Below are positions 33,151-43,100 of a stretch of 64,000 nucleotides of DNA, one piece after another. The notes below the pieces were generated by a model, which was not told the origin of the DNA, did not search any database, and saw only the letters and a list, made by a program, of their open reading frames with translations. This DNA comes from Arenibacter troitsensis (GTDB lineage Bacteria; Bacteroidota; Bacteroidia; Flavobacteriales; Flavobacteriaceae), in assembly GCF_900177645.1 (NCBI RefSeq), contig NZ_FXAO01000003.1, forward strand, positions 310,001 to 374,000, in the 5' to 3' direction. The stretch's first letter is position 1, and each line of letters begins with the position of its first letter. Position numbers and translations under genes: made by a program.

Positions 33151-33672
33151 ATGGATAAATTAAATAAAAATAAAAACTTTGGGGTTCCGGATGGGTATTT
33201 TGACACCCTTTCCAATGATATCATGAAAAAGATATTGAAGGAAGATTTTTCCATGCCTCCAAATGAAGGTTTCAAGGTTCCGGAAGGTTATTTTGAAACT
33301 TTCAACGCAAGGCTTTCTGGTCAACTGGAAATCATTCAGGCGGAGGAGATCAAGGTAATCCCTTTAAAATCTTATAAAAAACACCTTTATGCGGCCGCTT
33401 CCGTAGCTGCTGTTGTATTGTTGTTCATTTTGGTTCAAATTAATAACGATAAAACACCATCGTATTCGGATTTGGCCAATTCCGACATAGAACAATATTT
33501 TGAATTTAACGATTTGGAACTCTCTTCCTATGATTTGGCAGAAATACTTCCAATACAGGATATGGACCTAAATGATATACTGGAAAGTAGACTGGACAAT
33601 GATAATATCATAGATTATTTGGATTCCCATATTGAAGATTTTGAAGAATTAAATATGCACCATGATGATTAA
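33151..33672 (+). CDS. Single-pass membrane protein, probable anti-sigma factor
   Basis: A 173-residue protein with one membrane helix (AAASVAAVVLLFILVQI, about 81-97). The cytoplasmic N-terminal part has two copies of a short motif, NFGVPDGYFDTL (about 7-18) and GFKVPEGYFETF (about 35-46), and the outside part is strongly acidic (DLANSDIEQYFEFNDLEL...EDFEELN). No zinc-binding anti-sigma motif is present. Position just after an ECF sigma gene suggests an anti-sigma factor with contact through the VPxGYF repeats (inference). It overlaps the next gene by 11 bases. Confidence 0.75.
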   Translation: MDKLNKNKNFGVPDGYFDTLSNDIMKKILKEDFSMPPNEGFKVPEGYFETFNARLSGQLEIIQAEEIKVIPLKSYKKHLYAAASVAAVVLLFILVQINNDKTPSYSDLANSDIEQYFEFNDLELSSYDLAEILPIQDMDLNDILESRLDNDNIIDYLDSHIEDFEELNMHHDD

Positions 33673-34114
33673 GAAAATAAATATACTTGCCACCCTCCTA
33701 TTCCTTGCAGCTACCCTTTCATTAAGCTCACAGGAAAGGCAGGATTGGGATAAAATAAAGTCCCTAAAAATAGCTTTCATTACAGAAAGGTTGAACCTCA
33801 CCCCAAAAGAGGCCCAAAGCTTCTGGCCTATTTATAACGAACATCAATCCAAAAGAGAAAATTTGTTTAGGGAGGAGCGCTTTGAAATAGGTTCCGAGAT
33901 AAAGAATCTGGACGCCCTATCTGATACTAAAGCAGACGAACTTTTGGGCCGTATGCAAAGGTTGGAGGAAGAAAAATTTAAGCTGGAAAAATCTTATATA
34001 GAAAAAATATCCAAGACCATTTCTGCCAAGAAGACCATTATGTTGATGCGTTCGGAAGAGGATTTTAAACGTCAGCTTATCAAACAATATAGACAGAAAA
34101 AGGGAGGCCAGTAA
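33662..34114 (+). CDS. Exported helical protein, sensor of ECF sigma type (Spy/CpxP-like)
   Basis: A 150-residue exported protein with a signal peptide (MMIKKINILATLLFLAATLS, ending SLSSQ). The mature part is a long, charged helical rod: LNLTPKEAQSFWPIYNEHQSKRENL is the LT-x-x-x-A-type opening seen in Spy/CpxP-like proteins, followed by KADELLGRMQRLEEEKFKLEKSYIEKISKTISAKK. It is the third gene of the ECF module. In flavobacterial genomes such genes are called sensors of ECF sigma factors; direct evidence for sensing is lacking. Confidence 0.8.
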   Translation: MMIKKINILATLLFLAATLSLSSQERQDWDKIKSLKIAFITERLNLTPKEAQSFWPIYNEHQSKRENLFREERFEIGSEIKNLDALSDTKADELLGRMQRLEEEKFKLEKSYIEKISKTISAKKTIMLMRSEEDFKRQLIKQYRQKKGGQ

Positions 34115-34174
34115 TTTTCATCCAGGCCCAAAGCCAAAGGAACAAGATTAAAGTATCATCTTTTTTATAACCTC

Positions 34175-35206
34175 TCAGCGAAAAATAAGTTTTGCAATCC
34201 TATCCTTACCGGCGGCATACGCAATAGTGTCGTTCATAAACCTAAGGGTATAAAAAGATTCATCGGATAGTTGTTTCCAAGTTTCACCAGTGTCTTGGGA
34301 ATAAGCTATACCTTCAAAACCAATAGCAACCAGGGAATTCCCTTTGGATTTTGGTACAAACTGTACACAACTCCTAAAATTTGGTAGTTTGCCATCGGCG
34401 ATCAATTTCCAAGTTTTACCTCCGTCCTTAGTAACCGCTTTGTTGCCGTTATTTATTTCCGGGTCGGTATAATCCCCGCCAAAAACAACGCCAAGGTGTT
34501 CATCATAAAAATCAACGGAAAAGATACCTTGAGTAGTTTTTTCACTGCTTATTGGGGTCTTTACAACTTCCCAAGTAACCCCTTTATCGTTGGTATAATA
34601 TACATTTCCATGTGTAGTTGCTATCCACGCCATGGTCCCCAACAACTTTATGTTGGTATTACTGGCAGCGAAGGCTCCCTCCCCGGTTTCGGACTTTGGC
34701 AAAATGGAACACGGTATTTTTTTCCAACTATTACCGCCATCCCTAGTAATGATTATGGATAGACACCCATCCATACTGTCCCCAACAGCAATCCCCTCCT
34801 GATCGTTCCAAAAGGTCATGGCATCATAGAACACCTTCTCACCCTCTTCCTTATATACCAATTCCATATTGCCTTGATCACCTGTTTTGTACAATAAGGC
34901 AGGACTACCAATGGAAAGCATAAAAAAATCGGTTGAATTTTGTGCTACGGCCCTAAACTCCGGAAGTATACTGTCATATCTTTGGGTATTTACCCTTACC
35001 TTGTTGGACCTAAGGTCTACCAACCCAAAAGCTCCCTTATTGGCAGCAAATGCCATATTGCCACCGTCCATAATTTCGATGGCCCTAAAGCTTAATGAAT
35101 CGGTATAAATGGTCTCTATCTTTACTGTACTGAACACCCTATTTTCTTCCATTTCGGAACAGGAGCCCAAAATAAACAGAAGGAGAATTACCAAATAAAT
35201 GCGCAT
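34175..35206 (-). CDS. Ycf48/BNR-repeat beta-propeller lipoprotein
   Basis: A 343-residue lipoprotein (signal ending LFILGSCSEME, lipidated Cys) with a beta-propeller made of BNR/Asp-box repeats: ITRDGGNSWKKI, TNDKGVTWEVV, TKDGGKTWKLI and SQDTGETWKQL, spaced about 50 residues apart. This pattern occurs in Ycf48-like assembly factors and in sialidase-like proteins; none of the sialidase catalytic residues can be made out, so a binding role at the cell surface is more likely. The ATG at 35206 is preferred over a TTG six codons upstream. Confidence 0.85.
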   Translation of the reverse strand: MRIYLVILLLFILGSCSEMEENRVFSTVKIETIYTDSLSFRAIEIMDGGNMAFAANKGAFGLVDLRSNKVRVNTQRYDSILPEFRAVAQNSTDFFMLSIGSPALLYKTGDQGNMELVYKEEGEKVFYDAMTFWNDQEGIAVGDSMDGCLSIIITRDGGNSWKKIPCSILPKSETGEGAFAASNTNIKLLGTMAWIATTHGNVYYTNDKGVTWEVVKTPISSEKTTQGIFSVDFYDEHLGVVFGGDYTDPEINNGNKAVTKDGGKTWKLIADGKLPNFRSCVQFVPKSKGNSLVAIGFEGIAYSQDTGETWKQLSDESFYTLRFMNDTIAYAAGKDRIAKLIFR

Positions 35207-35251
35207 GCTTAGAATTTTTCCCAAAAATAAGAGGAATAGGTTCTAATACAA

Positions 35252-35259
35252 TACCTTTG
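35252..35259 (+). promoter_or_regulatory. -7 box of the RsmB-type gene
   Basis: TACCTTTG is an exact TAnnTTTG match ending 18 bases before the ATG at 35278. Confidence 0.55.
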
Positions 35260-35277
35260 CAATCTTAATTTTTAGAA

Positions 35278-36507
35278 ATGCGATTACATAGAAATCTAGT
35301 GTTTGCGGTTGTTGATGCGTTGAATTATATATTTAATGAAGGTGAATATGCAGACAAGGTAGTAGAAAAAGTATTAAAATATGACAAAAGATGGGGTGCC
35401 CGGGACAGAGGTTTTATTGCAGAAACCACCTATGAAATGGTACGTTGGAGGCGCTTATATGCAGAGATTGCAGAGGTAAAGGCCCCATATAGTAGACAAA
35501 ACCTATTTAGAATGTTCGCTGTTTGGGCCGTTCTTAAAGGTATTAAGCTACCGGACTGGAAACAAATAGAGCCTACTCCGGAAAGAAGGATCAAAGGAAA
35601 ATTTGACGAACTCTCCAAAATAAGAAAATATAGGGAATCCGTACCGGATTGGATGGACGAGCTCTGTGCAAAATCTTTGGGCGAGGCCCTTTGGACCAAG
35701 GAAATTCATGCTCTAAATGAACAGGCAGAAGTAATTTTAAGGGTAAATACCTTAAAAACAACCAAGGATAATTTAAGCAGTGTTCTCCACGAGGCCGGAG
35801 TTGAAACGGAATCCATTAAAGGGTATCCCGATGCTTTAAGGTTAAAGGAGCGTTCCAATGTTTTTGTTACCGAAGCCTTTAAAAATGGTTGGTTTGAAGT
35901 ACAGGATGCCTCTTCCCAATTGGTGGCTCCATTTTTGGATGTTAAACCTGGTCAACGTGTGGTAGACACCTGTGCAGGAGCTGGTGGTAAAACACTTCAT
36001 TTGGCGGCACTAATGGAAAACAAGGGTCAGCTGATAGCACTGGATATTTATGGCAACAAACTAAAGGAATTAAAAAGAAGGGCGAAACGAGACGGAGCCC
36101 ATAATGTGGAGACCAGAGCCATAGATTCCACCAAGGTAATTAAAAAACTATTCGATACTGCCGATAGGGTACTAATAGATGCGCCCTGTACTGGATTAGG
36201 GGTCCTAAAGAGAAACCCCGATGCCAAGTGGAAATTGCAACCCGATTTCTTGGAAAAAATAATGGTTACACAACAACAAATTCTTCAGGATTACAGTAGA
36301 ATAGTTAAACCAGGAGGGAAATTGGTCTATGCCACTTGTTCCATTTTGCCCCAAGAAAATATTCAACAAGTAAAAAAATTCCTAGGTTCGGAGGCTGGAA
36401 AGGACTTTAGTCTTATCAAGGATAGTAATATTTACGCCTGCAAAACTGGATTTGACGGATTCTATATGGCCCTTTTGGAAAAAAACAGCTTAGAAAATAA
36501 AAAATGA
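35278..36507 (+). CDS. RsmB/NOP family RNA cytosine-5 methyltransferase
   Basis: A 409-residue SAM-dependent RNA m5C methyltransferase. An N-terminal NusB-like helical part (about 1-140) is followed by the catalytic domain: SAM motif DTCAGAGGKTLHLAALM, RVLIDAPCTGLGVLKRNPDAKW with the resolving Cys in motif IV, and YATCSILPQEN with the catalytic Cys in motif VI. It probably modifies 16S rRNA (C967 in E. coli numbering for RsmB), though tRNA or another rRNA site cannot be excluded. Confidence 0.92.
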   Translation: MRLHRNLVFAVVDALNYIFNEGEYADKVVEKVLKYDKRWGARDRGFIAETTYEMVRWRRLYAEIAEVKAPYSRQNLFRMFAVWAVLKGIKLPDWKQIEPTPERRIKGKFDELSKIRKYRESVPDWMDELCAKSLGEALWTKEIHALNEQAEVILRVNTLKTTKDNLSSVLHEAGVETESIKGYPDALRLKERSNVFVTEAFKNGWFEVQDASSQLVAPFLDVKPGQRVVDTCAGAGGKTLHLAALMENKGQLIALDIYGNKLKELKRRAKRDGAHNVETRAIDSTKVIKKLFDTADRVLIDAPCTGLGVLKRNPDAKWKLQPDFLEKIMVTQQQILQDYSRIVKPGGKLVYATCSILPQENIQQVKKFLGSEAGKDFSLIKDSNIYACKTGFDGFYMALLEKNSLENKK

Positions 36508-36512
36508 TTAAA

Positions 36513-36550
36513 TAAAAGAGGCGGTCCATGTTTATGGACAGCCTCTTTTT
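36513..36550. terminator. Bidirectional intrinsic terminator
   Basis: AAAAGAGGC-GGTCCAT pairs with ATGGAC-A-GCCTCTTTTT, with a short loop near 36530, ending in T5 on the plus strand and an A/T tract on the other. It serves the RsmB-type gene and the convergent His-rich gene. Confidence 0.85.
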
Positions 36551-36562
36551 AAGTTCTGGTTC

Positions 36563-37003
36563 CTAAAGTCCTATTCTAACACTGGGTGCACTTAGCCCAA
36601 CTCCCGTGCGGATAGTTGTTCCACTGGAATAGCTTCTATATCGATAAGGCTCGTTGTGGTAATAGTAGAAACTGGCATGGGTATGGTAATGGTCACTATG
36701 GTGGCAGTGATGGTCACAATGACTGCGGTGTTCCGCATAGGCATCCCTCTTGCCTTTCATATACGCTTTGTAAGCCTTTTTATCCCTCTTTTTCAATTGT
36801 TTTTCATAATCCTGCTGTGATTCCCAGAATTCTTCCTCCTCCTCTTCAACCAGTTCATGTGATTGTTCAAATTGAGCGTCCTCCCTGGCTCTTTGTTCGT
36901 AATAAGTAAGTTTTTCCTGTTCGGTGGATTCTACCTCCTGGGCCTTTAATCCAACAAAAGAAAAAAGTAGGATCGCTAAACTAAAAAATGGTAGTCTCTT
37001 CAT
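36563..37003 (-). CDS. Exported His-rich protein of unknown function
   Basis: A 146-residue exported protein with a signal peptide (MKRLPFFSLAILLFSFVGLKAQ), a Glu/Gln-rich helical middle (about 25-95; for example LVEEEEEEFWESQQDYEKQLKKRD) and a His-rich stretch HRSHCDHHCHHSDHYHTH around residue 93-110, followed by a Tyr/Arg/Ser-rich tail. The cluster of His and Cys could bind divalent metal ions. No known domain. Convergent with the RsmB-type gene. Confidence 0.7.
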   Translation of the reverse strand: MKRLPFFSLAILLFSFVGLKAQEVESTEQEKLTYYEQRAREDAQFEQSHELVEEEEEEFWESQQDYEKQLKKRDKKAYKAYMKGKRDAYAEHRSHCDHHCHHSDHYHTHASFYYYHNEPYRYRSYSSGTTIRTGVGLSAPSVRIGL

Positions 37004-37107
37004 AATTTAATTGTTTTATTTAAACTGTGATTTTATCAATAGCACTGTTTGTATATAGAACAACCAAATGTAGAATTACCCTACCTAGTCTAGCAAAAAA
37101 AAGATAT

Positions 37108-38919
37108 TTAAAAAACTTCCTTCTTGGTATTTATGGTAAGTACGTCCGGATGCATCAGCGATTCTGCCAAACTGTTGGTCTTTGGTAACTCATACTTAAA
37201 ATAAAACTTCATTGTATGTATCTTACTTTCATAAAAGGCTTTGGAATAAGCAGGGTCCCCCTGCTGCAAATTTCGTTGCGCATGTACAGCAATATCCAAC
37301 CATAGCCATCCTATTACCACATGACTTAAATATTCCATAAATAAATTGGCGTCGGCCAAATAGCGTTCGTAGTTCCCCTCTTTGGCAAAAGGCATTAGAA
37401 AATCCAGTACCTCCCTTGTCAATTTAATTTTGTCCCCCAAATTTTTGGCCGAAGAACGTAATTCATCAAATTCCATAGCCTCCTCTAGAGTATGCAATAT
37501 TTCCGTTAACAACAATTCCAGGGCCTCACCATTTTCCATGGGAACCTTTCTTCCCAATAAATCCTGGGACTGAATACCAGTGGTACCCTCGTATATACTA
37601 AATATCCTAATATCTCGATAATATTGCTGAAGAATAAAATCGGAACAAAATCCATATCCGCCCAATACCTGCACCCCATTGCTCACAGACAAAGTTCCTG
37701 CTTCTGTGGGATAGGTTTTTACAATAGGAATGACCATTTCCAACAATAAGCTGTACTTTTCCTTAGTATCCGGATTTTTGGTGGATGCAATGATATCATA
37801 ATACTTGGCTGCCAACAGCACCAAACTTAATGACCCTTCGGCAATGGATTTTTGTAATAACAACATGCGCCTTACATCGGGGTGTTCTATTATTAGACAA
37901 GGATTTTCATCTGGATCTTTTTTTCCGTCATTGGAAAGTTTTCGTCCTTGGGGTCGCTCATTGGCATACTCCAAGGATGCTTGGTAAGCTGCCATACTTA
38001 TGGCTGCACCTCCACGTCCTACACTTATTCTGGCACTATTCATCATTAAGAACATATATTTAAGCCCCTTATGGGCCTCCCCTACCAGCCAGCCGTGGCA
38101 ATCGTCCTTATCACCAAATCCCAAATGGGTCGTGGCATAACCCCGTTGACCCATTTTCTGAAAATCGGCCACCGTCAATACATCGTTATTTATTAATTTC
38201 CCATCTTTATCCAATCTAAGTTTGGGCACCACAAATAAGGATATACCCTTTGTTCCCGACGGAGCGCCTTCTATTCTGGCCAACAAAAGGTGGACTATAT
38301 TTTCCGCATATTGATGATCCCCGCCCGATATAAATATCTTTTGTCCGGATATCCTATAATATCCTTCCTGTGTTTTAGTTGCCTTGGTAGTGATATCCGA
38401 TAAGGAACTACCCGCCTGGGGTTCTGTAAGGCACATGGTACCTCCCCATGCACCGGATAACATTTTGGGAACATAGGTTTCCTTAAGATCCTCATTGGCA
38501 AAATGAACTATCAACTCGGCAGCCCCTTGGGTCAATCCAGCATATCCCGGCAAATGATTGTTGGCGGCCTCCTGTATATAAGCAGAAGCAGTATGGATGA
38601 TAAAAGGCAACTGCAATCCGCCTTCCCCATAATCAAAAGGACCGGAAATAATTCCCATTTCACCCCCCTTCCTCATCATTACATCTACCTGTTTATGCAC
38701 CATTATGGTCCCATTTTTATACATGGCCGGAGCTTCATCCATCTCTTTGAAATAAGGAAACAATTCACGGTCGGAAAACTCCTTGATGGCATTTAAAAAT
38801 AAGTCAAGGGAATCCTTGTCATAATCCTGAAACCGTTCTGACGACAGCAAAGTTTCCGCCCCATGCACTTGGTATAACAAAAATTTTAGTGTTGCGATAT
38901 CTACATATTCCTTAGCCAT
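37108..38919 (-). CDS. Acyl-CoA dehydrogenase, long C-terminal form
   Basis: A 603-residue acyl-CoA dehydrogenase. Domains in order: N-terminal helical (about 40-155), middle beta domain with MCLTEPQAGSSLSDI and KIFISGGDH (about 160-270), C-terminal helical domain with VQVLGGYGFCSDFILQQYYRDIRIFSIYEGTTGIQSQDLLGRK (about 290-460), and an added C-terminal domain (about 465-600). The catalytic base would be the Glu in YEGTTGIQ. The extension is shared with FadE5-like and AidB-side families of about 600 residues. FAD-dependent oxidation of acyl-CoA in beta-oxidation or amino acid breakdown; far from the fad operon and probably regulated on its own. Confidence 0.9.
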   Translation of the reverse strand: MAKEYVDIATLKFLLYQVHGAETLLSSERFQDYDKDSLDLFLNAIKEFSDRELFPYFKEMDEAPAMYKNGTIMVHKQVDVMMRKGGEMGIISGPFDYGEGGLQLPFIIHTASAYIQEAANNHLPGYAGLTQGAAELIVHFANEDLKETYVPKMLSGAWGGTMCLTEPQAGSSLSDITTKATKTQEGYYRISGQKIFISGGDHQYAENIVHLLLARIEGAPSGTKGISLFVVPKLRLDKDGKLINNDVLTVADFQKMGQRGYATTHLGFGDKDDCHGWLVGEAHKGLKYMFLMMNSARISVGRGGAAISMAAYQASLEYANERPQGRKLSNDGKKDPDENPCLIIEHPDVRRMLLLQKSIAEGSLSLVLLAAKYYDIIASTKNPDTKEKYSLLLEMVIPIVKTYPTEAGTLSVSNGVQVLGGYGFCSDFILQQYYRDIRIFSIYEGTTGIQSQDLLGRKVPMENGEALELLLTEILHTLEEAMEFDELRSSAKNLGDKIKLTREVLDFLMPFAKEGNYERYLADANLFMEYLSHVVIGWLWLDIAVHAQRNLQQGDPAYSKAFYESKIHTMKFYFKYELPKTNSLAESLMHPDVLTINTKKEVF

Positions 38920-39116
38920 GGTGCTTATCTATTAATTGTTTATAAGGTATTTTACTCCTAATATACAATTTACTCAACTAATAAAGTCCCTTGGCAAAAA
39001 ATGGAGCTATTCAAGTAACATGCACGCTAAAATAAGATATCCCTATTCTGCTTTACTATCCTAAAAAGCAGTCAAAAGTTTCTTACCTTTAATTTTTTAT
39101 CCATTTTAGGAATAGA

Positions 39117-39983
39117 ATGAACAACGAACAGTCCGCCATAAAGACCACCTATTTCAGCATTGCTGGAAATATTTTTTTAGCAATAATTAAAGGTTTGGCT
39201 GGTATTTTTGGTAATTCCTACGCTTTGATTGCCGATGCCATTGAATCCACAACCGATATTTTTTCTTCCCTTTTGGTATTATTTGGACTTAAATACGCCA
39301 AAAGACCGGCAGACGAGAATCACCCTTATGGTCATGGCAAGATTGAACCCCTCATTACATTTTTGGTAGTAGGGTTTTTAATTACCTCGGCAACGATCAT
39401 AGCCTATGAAAGTATCATGAACATTTTGACCCCACATAAAACACCCAAATCCTGGACCCTGTTGGTCTTGGGCACTATTATTCTTTGGAAGGAAATTTCG
39501 TATAGGGTGGTTTTAAAAAAAAGTATCCAAACCAATAGTTCTTCCTTAAAGGCAGATGCGTGGCACCATAGAAGCGATGCCATTACCTCCGTTATGGCTT
39601 TCATAGGGATTTCCATTGCCCTTATCTTTGGCAAGGGATACGAAACGGCCGATGATTGGGCTGCTTTGGCTGCCTCATTTTTTATTGTTTACAATGGTTA
39701 TCTAATCTTTAGACCAGCCCTTGGAGAGATCATGGATGAACATCTTTATGATGATCTCATAGATGAAATTCGCGATGTTTCCACAACTGTTGATGGTATA
39801 ATGGGAACCGAAAAATGTTTCATCCGAAAGGCGGGCACAAAATATCATATAGACCTGCATGCCCAAGTAGACGGCAAAATTAGTGTAAAAGAAGGGCACG
39901 ATCTGTCCCACAAGCTCAAGGATAGGCTCCGTAGGGACATCCCGAACATTGGACATGTATTGATACATATAGAACCAAAATAA
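39117..39983 (+). CDS. Cation diffusion facilitator (metal efflux)
   Basis: A 288-residue CDF transporter with about six membrane helices in residues 10-200 and a cytoplasmic C-terminal ferredoxin-like domain (about 205-288). The zinc-site residues are visible: ALIADAIESTTD in helix II, HPYGHGK in the loop, and ADAWHHRSDAI in helix V (His-x-x-x-Asp). It exports Zn, Fe, Mn or a similar divalent ion by proton exchange; the metal cannot be settled from the sequence. An imperfect -7 box TACCTTTA lies upstream near 39085. Confidence 0.92.
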   Translation: MNNEQSAIKTTYFSIAGNIFLAIIKGLAGIFGNSYALIADAIESTTDIFSSLLVLFGLKYAKRPADENHPYGHGKIEPLITFLVVGFLITSATIIAYESIMNILTPHKTPKSWTLLVLGTIILWKEISYRVVLKKSIQTNSSSLKADAWHHRSDAITSVMAFIGISIALIFGKGYETADDWAALAASFFIVYNGYLIFRPALGEIMDEHLYDDLIDEIRDVSTTVDGIMGTEKCFIRKAGTKYHIDLHAQVDGKISVKEGHDLSHKLKDRLRRDIPNIGHVLIHIEPK

Positions 39984-40080
39984 TGATTAGGGCAGGTTCT
40001 TAAAAGGACCACCTACAGAAATTAACAATTGTTGTCCAAAACTGTTAACTATTCTAATCAAAAATTACACATTAAAACCG

Positions 40081-40088
40081 TAAATTTG
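40081..40088 (+). promoter_or_regulatory. -7 box of purL
   Basis: TAAATTTG is an exact TAnnTTTG match ending 32 bases before the purL ATG. No PurR-type or riboswitch element was recognised in the short leader. Confidence 0.5.
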
Positions 40089-40120
40089 CAGCTTTCTCAA
40101 CCATACAATTTACATATTAG

Positions 40121-43100
40121 ATGATTCATTTCTTTGGAGACCTTAGCACTAAGATATTTGCGGTTCAAACCAAAAACGACCTTTCCCAGGAAGATAACGT
40201 TAAACTTATGTGGTTGTTCGGCAACCAACCTAAGTTGAACGCGGCGTCATTGGACGCCTTTTTTGTTGGTCCCAGGGCAGCCATGATTACCCCATGGAGT
40301 ACCAATGCCACGGAGATAACCCAAAATATGGGGATTTCAGGTATTATTAGAATTGAGGAGTTTACCGCAGTAGACCAAGACGAAAAAGGGTATGACCCAA
40401 TGCTTTTCCAAAAATATAGTGGCCTTTCGCAGGATGTTTTTAAGATTGATATAATGCCCGAACCTATCTTGGAGATAGTGGATATTGCCCAATACAATGA
40501 ACAGGAGGGATTGGCACTTAGCGATGAAGAAGTTGCATATCTGGAACAAGTCTCTGAAAAAATTGGTCGCAAGCTAACAGATTCTGAGGTATTTGGCTTT
40601 AGTCAGGTAAATTCTGAGCACTGTAGGCATAAAATTTTTAACGGGACCTTTGTCATCGACGGAGTAGAAAAGCCATCATCGCTTTTTAAGCTTATTAAAA
40701 AAACATCCCAGGAACATCCTGGGGATATCGTTTCCGCCTATAAGGATAACGTGGCCTTTCTTAAAGGGCCAAAAGTGGTACAGTTTGCCCCAAAAAGTGC
40801 CGACAAGCCAGATTTCTACCAGGAGAAACCTTTTGAATCGGTTATTTCCCTGAAGGCAGAAACCCATAACTTCCCAACCACAGTTGAGCCTTTTAATGGT
40901 GCAGCCACAGGGGCCGGTGGAGAAATCAGGGACCGTTTGGCAGGAGGAAAAGGTTCCTTGCCCTTGGCAGGAACCGCGGTGTATATGACCGCCTATTCCC
41001 GCTTGGAGGAAAATAGGCCCTGGGAAAAAGGAATGCCCGAAAGGAATTGGTTATACCAAACCCCAATGGATATTTTAATAAAGGCCTCTAACGGAGCATC
41101 CGATTTTGGAAACAAATTTGGGCAACCTTTAATAGCCGGATCCGTACTTACTTTTGAGCACGATGAAGCCAATGACAATTCTGCAACGGACCAGGCTAGG
41201 AAATTAGGCTATGACAAGGTAATAATGCAGGCGGGAGGCATTGGTTATGGAAAGGCCGAACAAGCCATAAAGGATCTGCCCAAAACAGGCGATAAAATCG
41301 TTATACTTGGTGGTGACAACTACCGTATTGGTATGGGCGGCGCGGCCGTATCCAGTGCGGATACCGGAGAATTTGGCGCAACTATAGAACTGAACGCCAT
41401 TCAGCGTTCCAACCCTGAAATGCAAAAAAGGGCAGCAAACGCCATAAGAGGTATGGTAGAAGGCGACCATAACCCAATCGTTTCCATTCACGACCATGGT
41501 GCGGGCGGACATTTAAATTGTCTCTCCGAATTGGTCGAGGATACAGGGGGATTAATAGATATGGACAAACTGCCCATTGGAGACCCTACCCTATCGGCAA
41601 AAGAAACCATAGGAAACGAATCCCAAGAACGTATGGGATTGGTCATTGGAAAAAAGGATGTCGACATGCTGCACCGAATTGCAGACAGGGAACGATCGCC
41701 CATGTATGAGGTTGGTGACGTTACTGGAGACAACCGTTTTACCTTTAAATCTGCCACAACGGGAGAAAGTCCGATGGACATGGAACTATCCGATATGTTC
41801 GGTAGTTCCCCTAAAACCGTAATGAACGATTCCACAATAACAAGAAAATATTCGGCTCCGTCATATTCCTTGGAACACTTCCATGATTATTTGGACCAAG
41901 TGCTGCAATTGGAAGCTGTAGCTGCCAAAGATTGGCTTACCAATAAGGTAGACCGCTGTGTAGGAGGCAAGGTTGCCAAACAGCAATGTGCCGGTCCGTT
42001 GCAGTTGCCCTTGAACAATTGTGGCGTTATGGCGTTGGATTATAAAGGAAAGGAAGGAATTGCAACCTCTATTGGCCACTCCCCTATTTCAGGACTGATA
42101 GACCCCACTGCTGGAAGTAAAAATAGTATTGCGGAAGCATTGACCAACATAGTCTGGGCACCTTTGAAAGACGGTTTGGACTCGGTTTCGCTTTCAGCCA
42201 ACTGGATGTGGCCTTGTAAAAATCCCGGGGAGGACGCAAGGCTATACGAGGCTGTGCAGGCCATTTCCGATTTTGCCATCGGCCTAGGAATCAATGTCCC
42301 TACTGGAAAAGACTCCCTTTCCATGAAACAACGTTACAAGGACGCTGAAGTGATAGCTCCTGGAACCGTAATCATATCCGCTGCCGGAAACTGTACCGAT
42401 ATTAACAAGGTAGTAGAACCGGTGTTACAAAAAATTGGCGGGGATATTTATTACATCAATTTATCCCAGGACTCCTTTAAATTAGGTGGATCCTCCTTTG
42501 CCCAAATTTTGAATACCATTGGTGACGAAGCGCCTACTATAAACAATACCGATAATTTTAAGAACGTATTCAATACGCTACAAAGTTTAATATTAGACGG
42601 ACAAATTCTTGCCGGACACGATGTTGCTTCTGGTGGATTGATCACCACACTTTTGGAACTTTGTTTTGCCGACCTGGATTTGGGCGCCACATTGGATTTA
42701 ACCGCCATAGGTGAATCCGATACCATTAAATTATTGTTTTCGGAAAATGCCGGAATTGTTTTTCAGGCTAAGGACAACAGTGTAGAAAAGGTATTGACCA
42801 ATGCAGGAATTGAACATTTCAAAATTGGATCGGTGAGCACAAAAGCTACCCTGACCATTAAGAATCACAGTATGGAAATGGGACTGAATATTAATTCCCT
42901 TCGGGATACCTGGTTTAAAACTTCTTACCTTCTTGATAATAAGCAAACGGCCAACAACCTGGCACAAGAAAGGTACAGCAATTATAAAAACCAACCCTTA
43001 TCCTATACATTCCCTGCCCATTTTGATGGCAAACTACCAAGTAAGACAACTTCCCGTCCAAAAGCGGCCATCCTACGTGAAAAAGGTAGCAACTCGGAAC

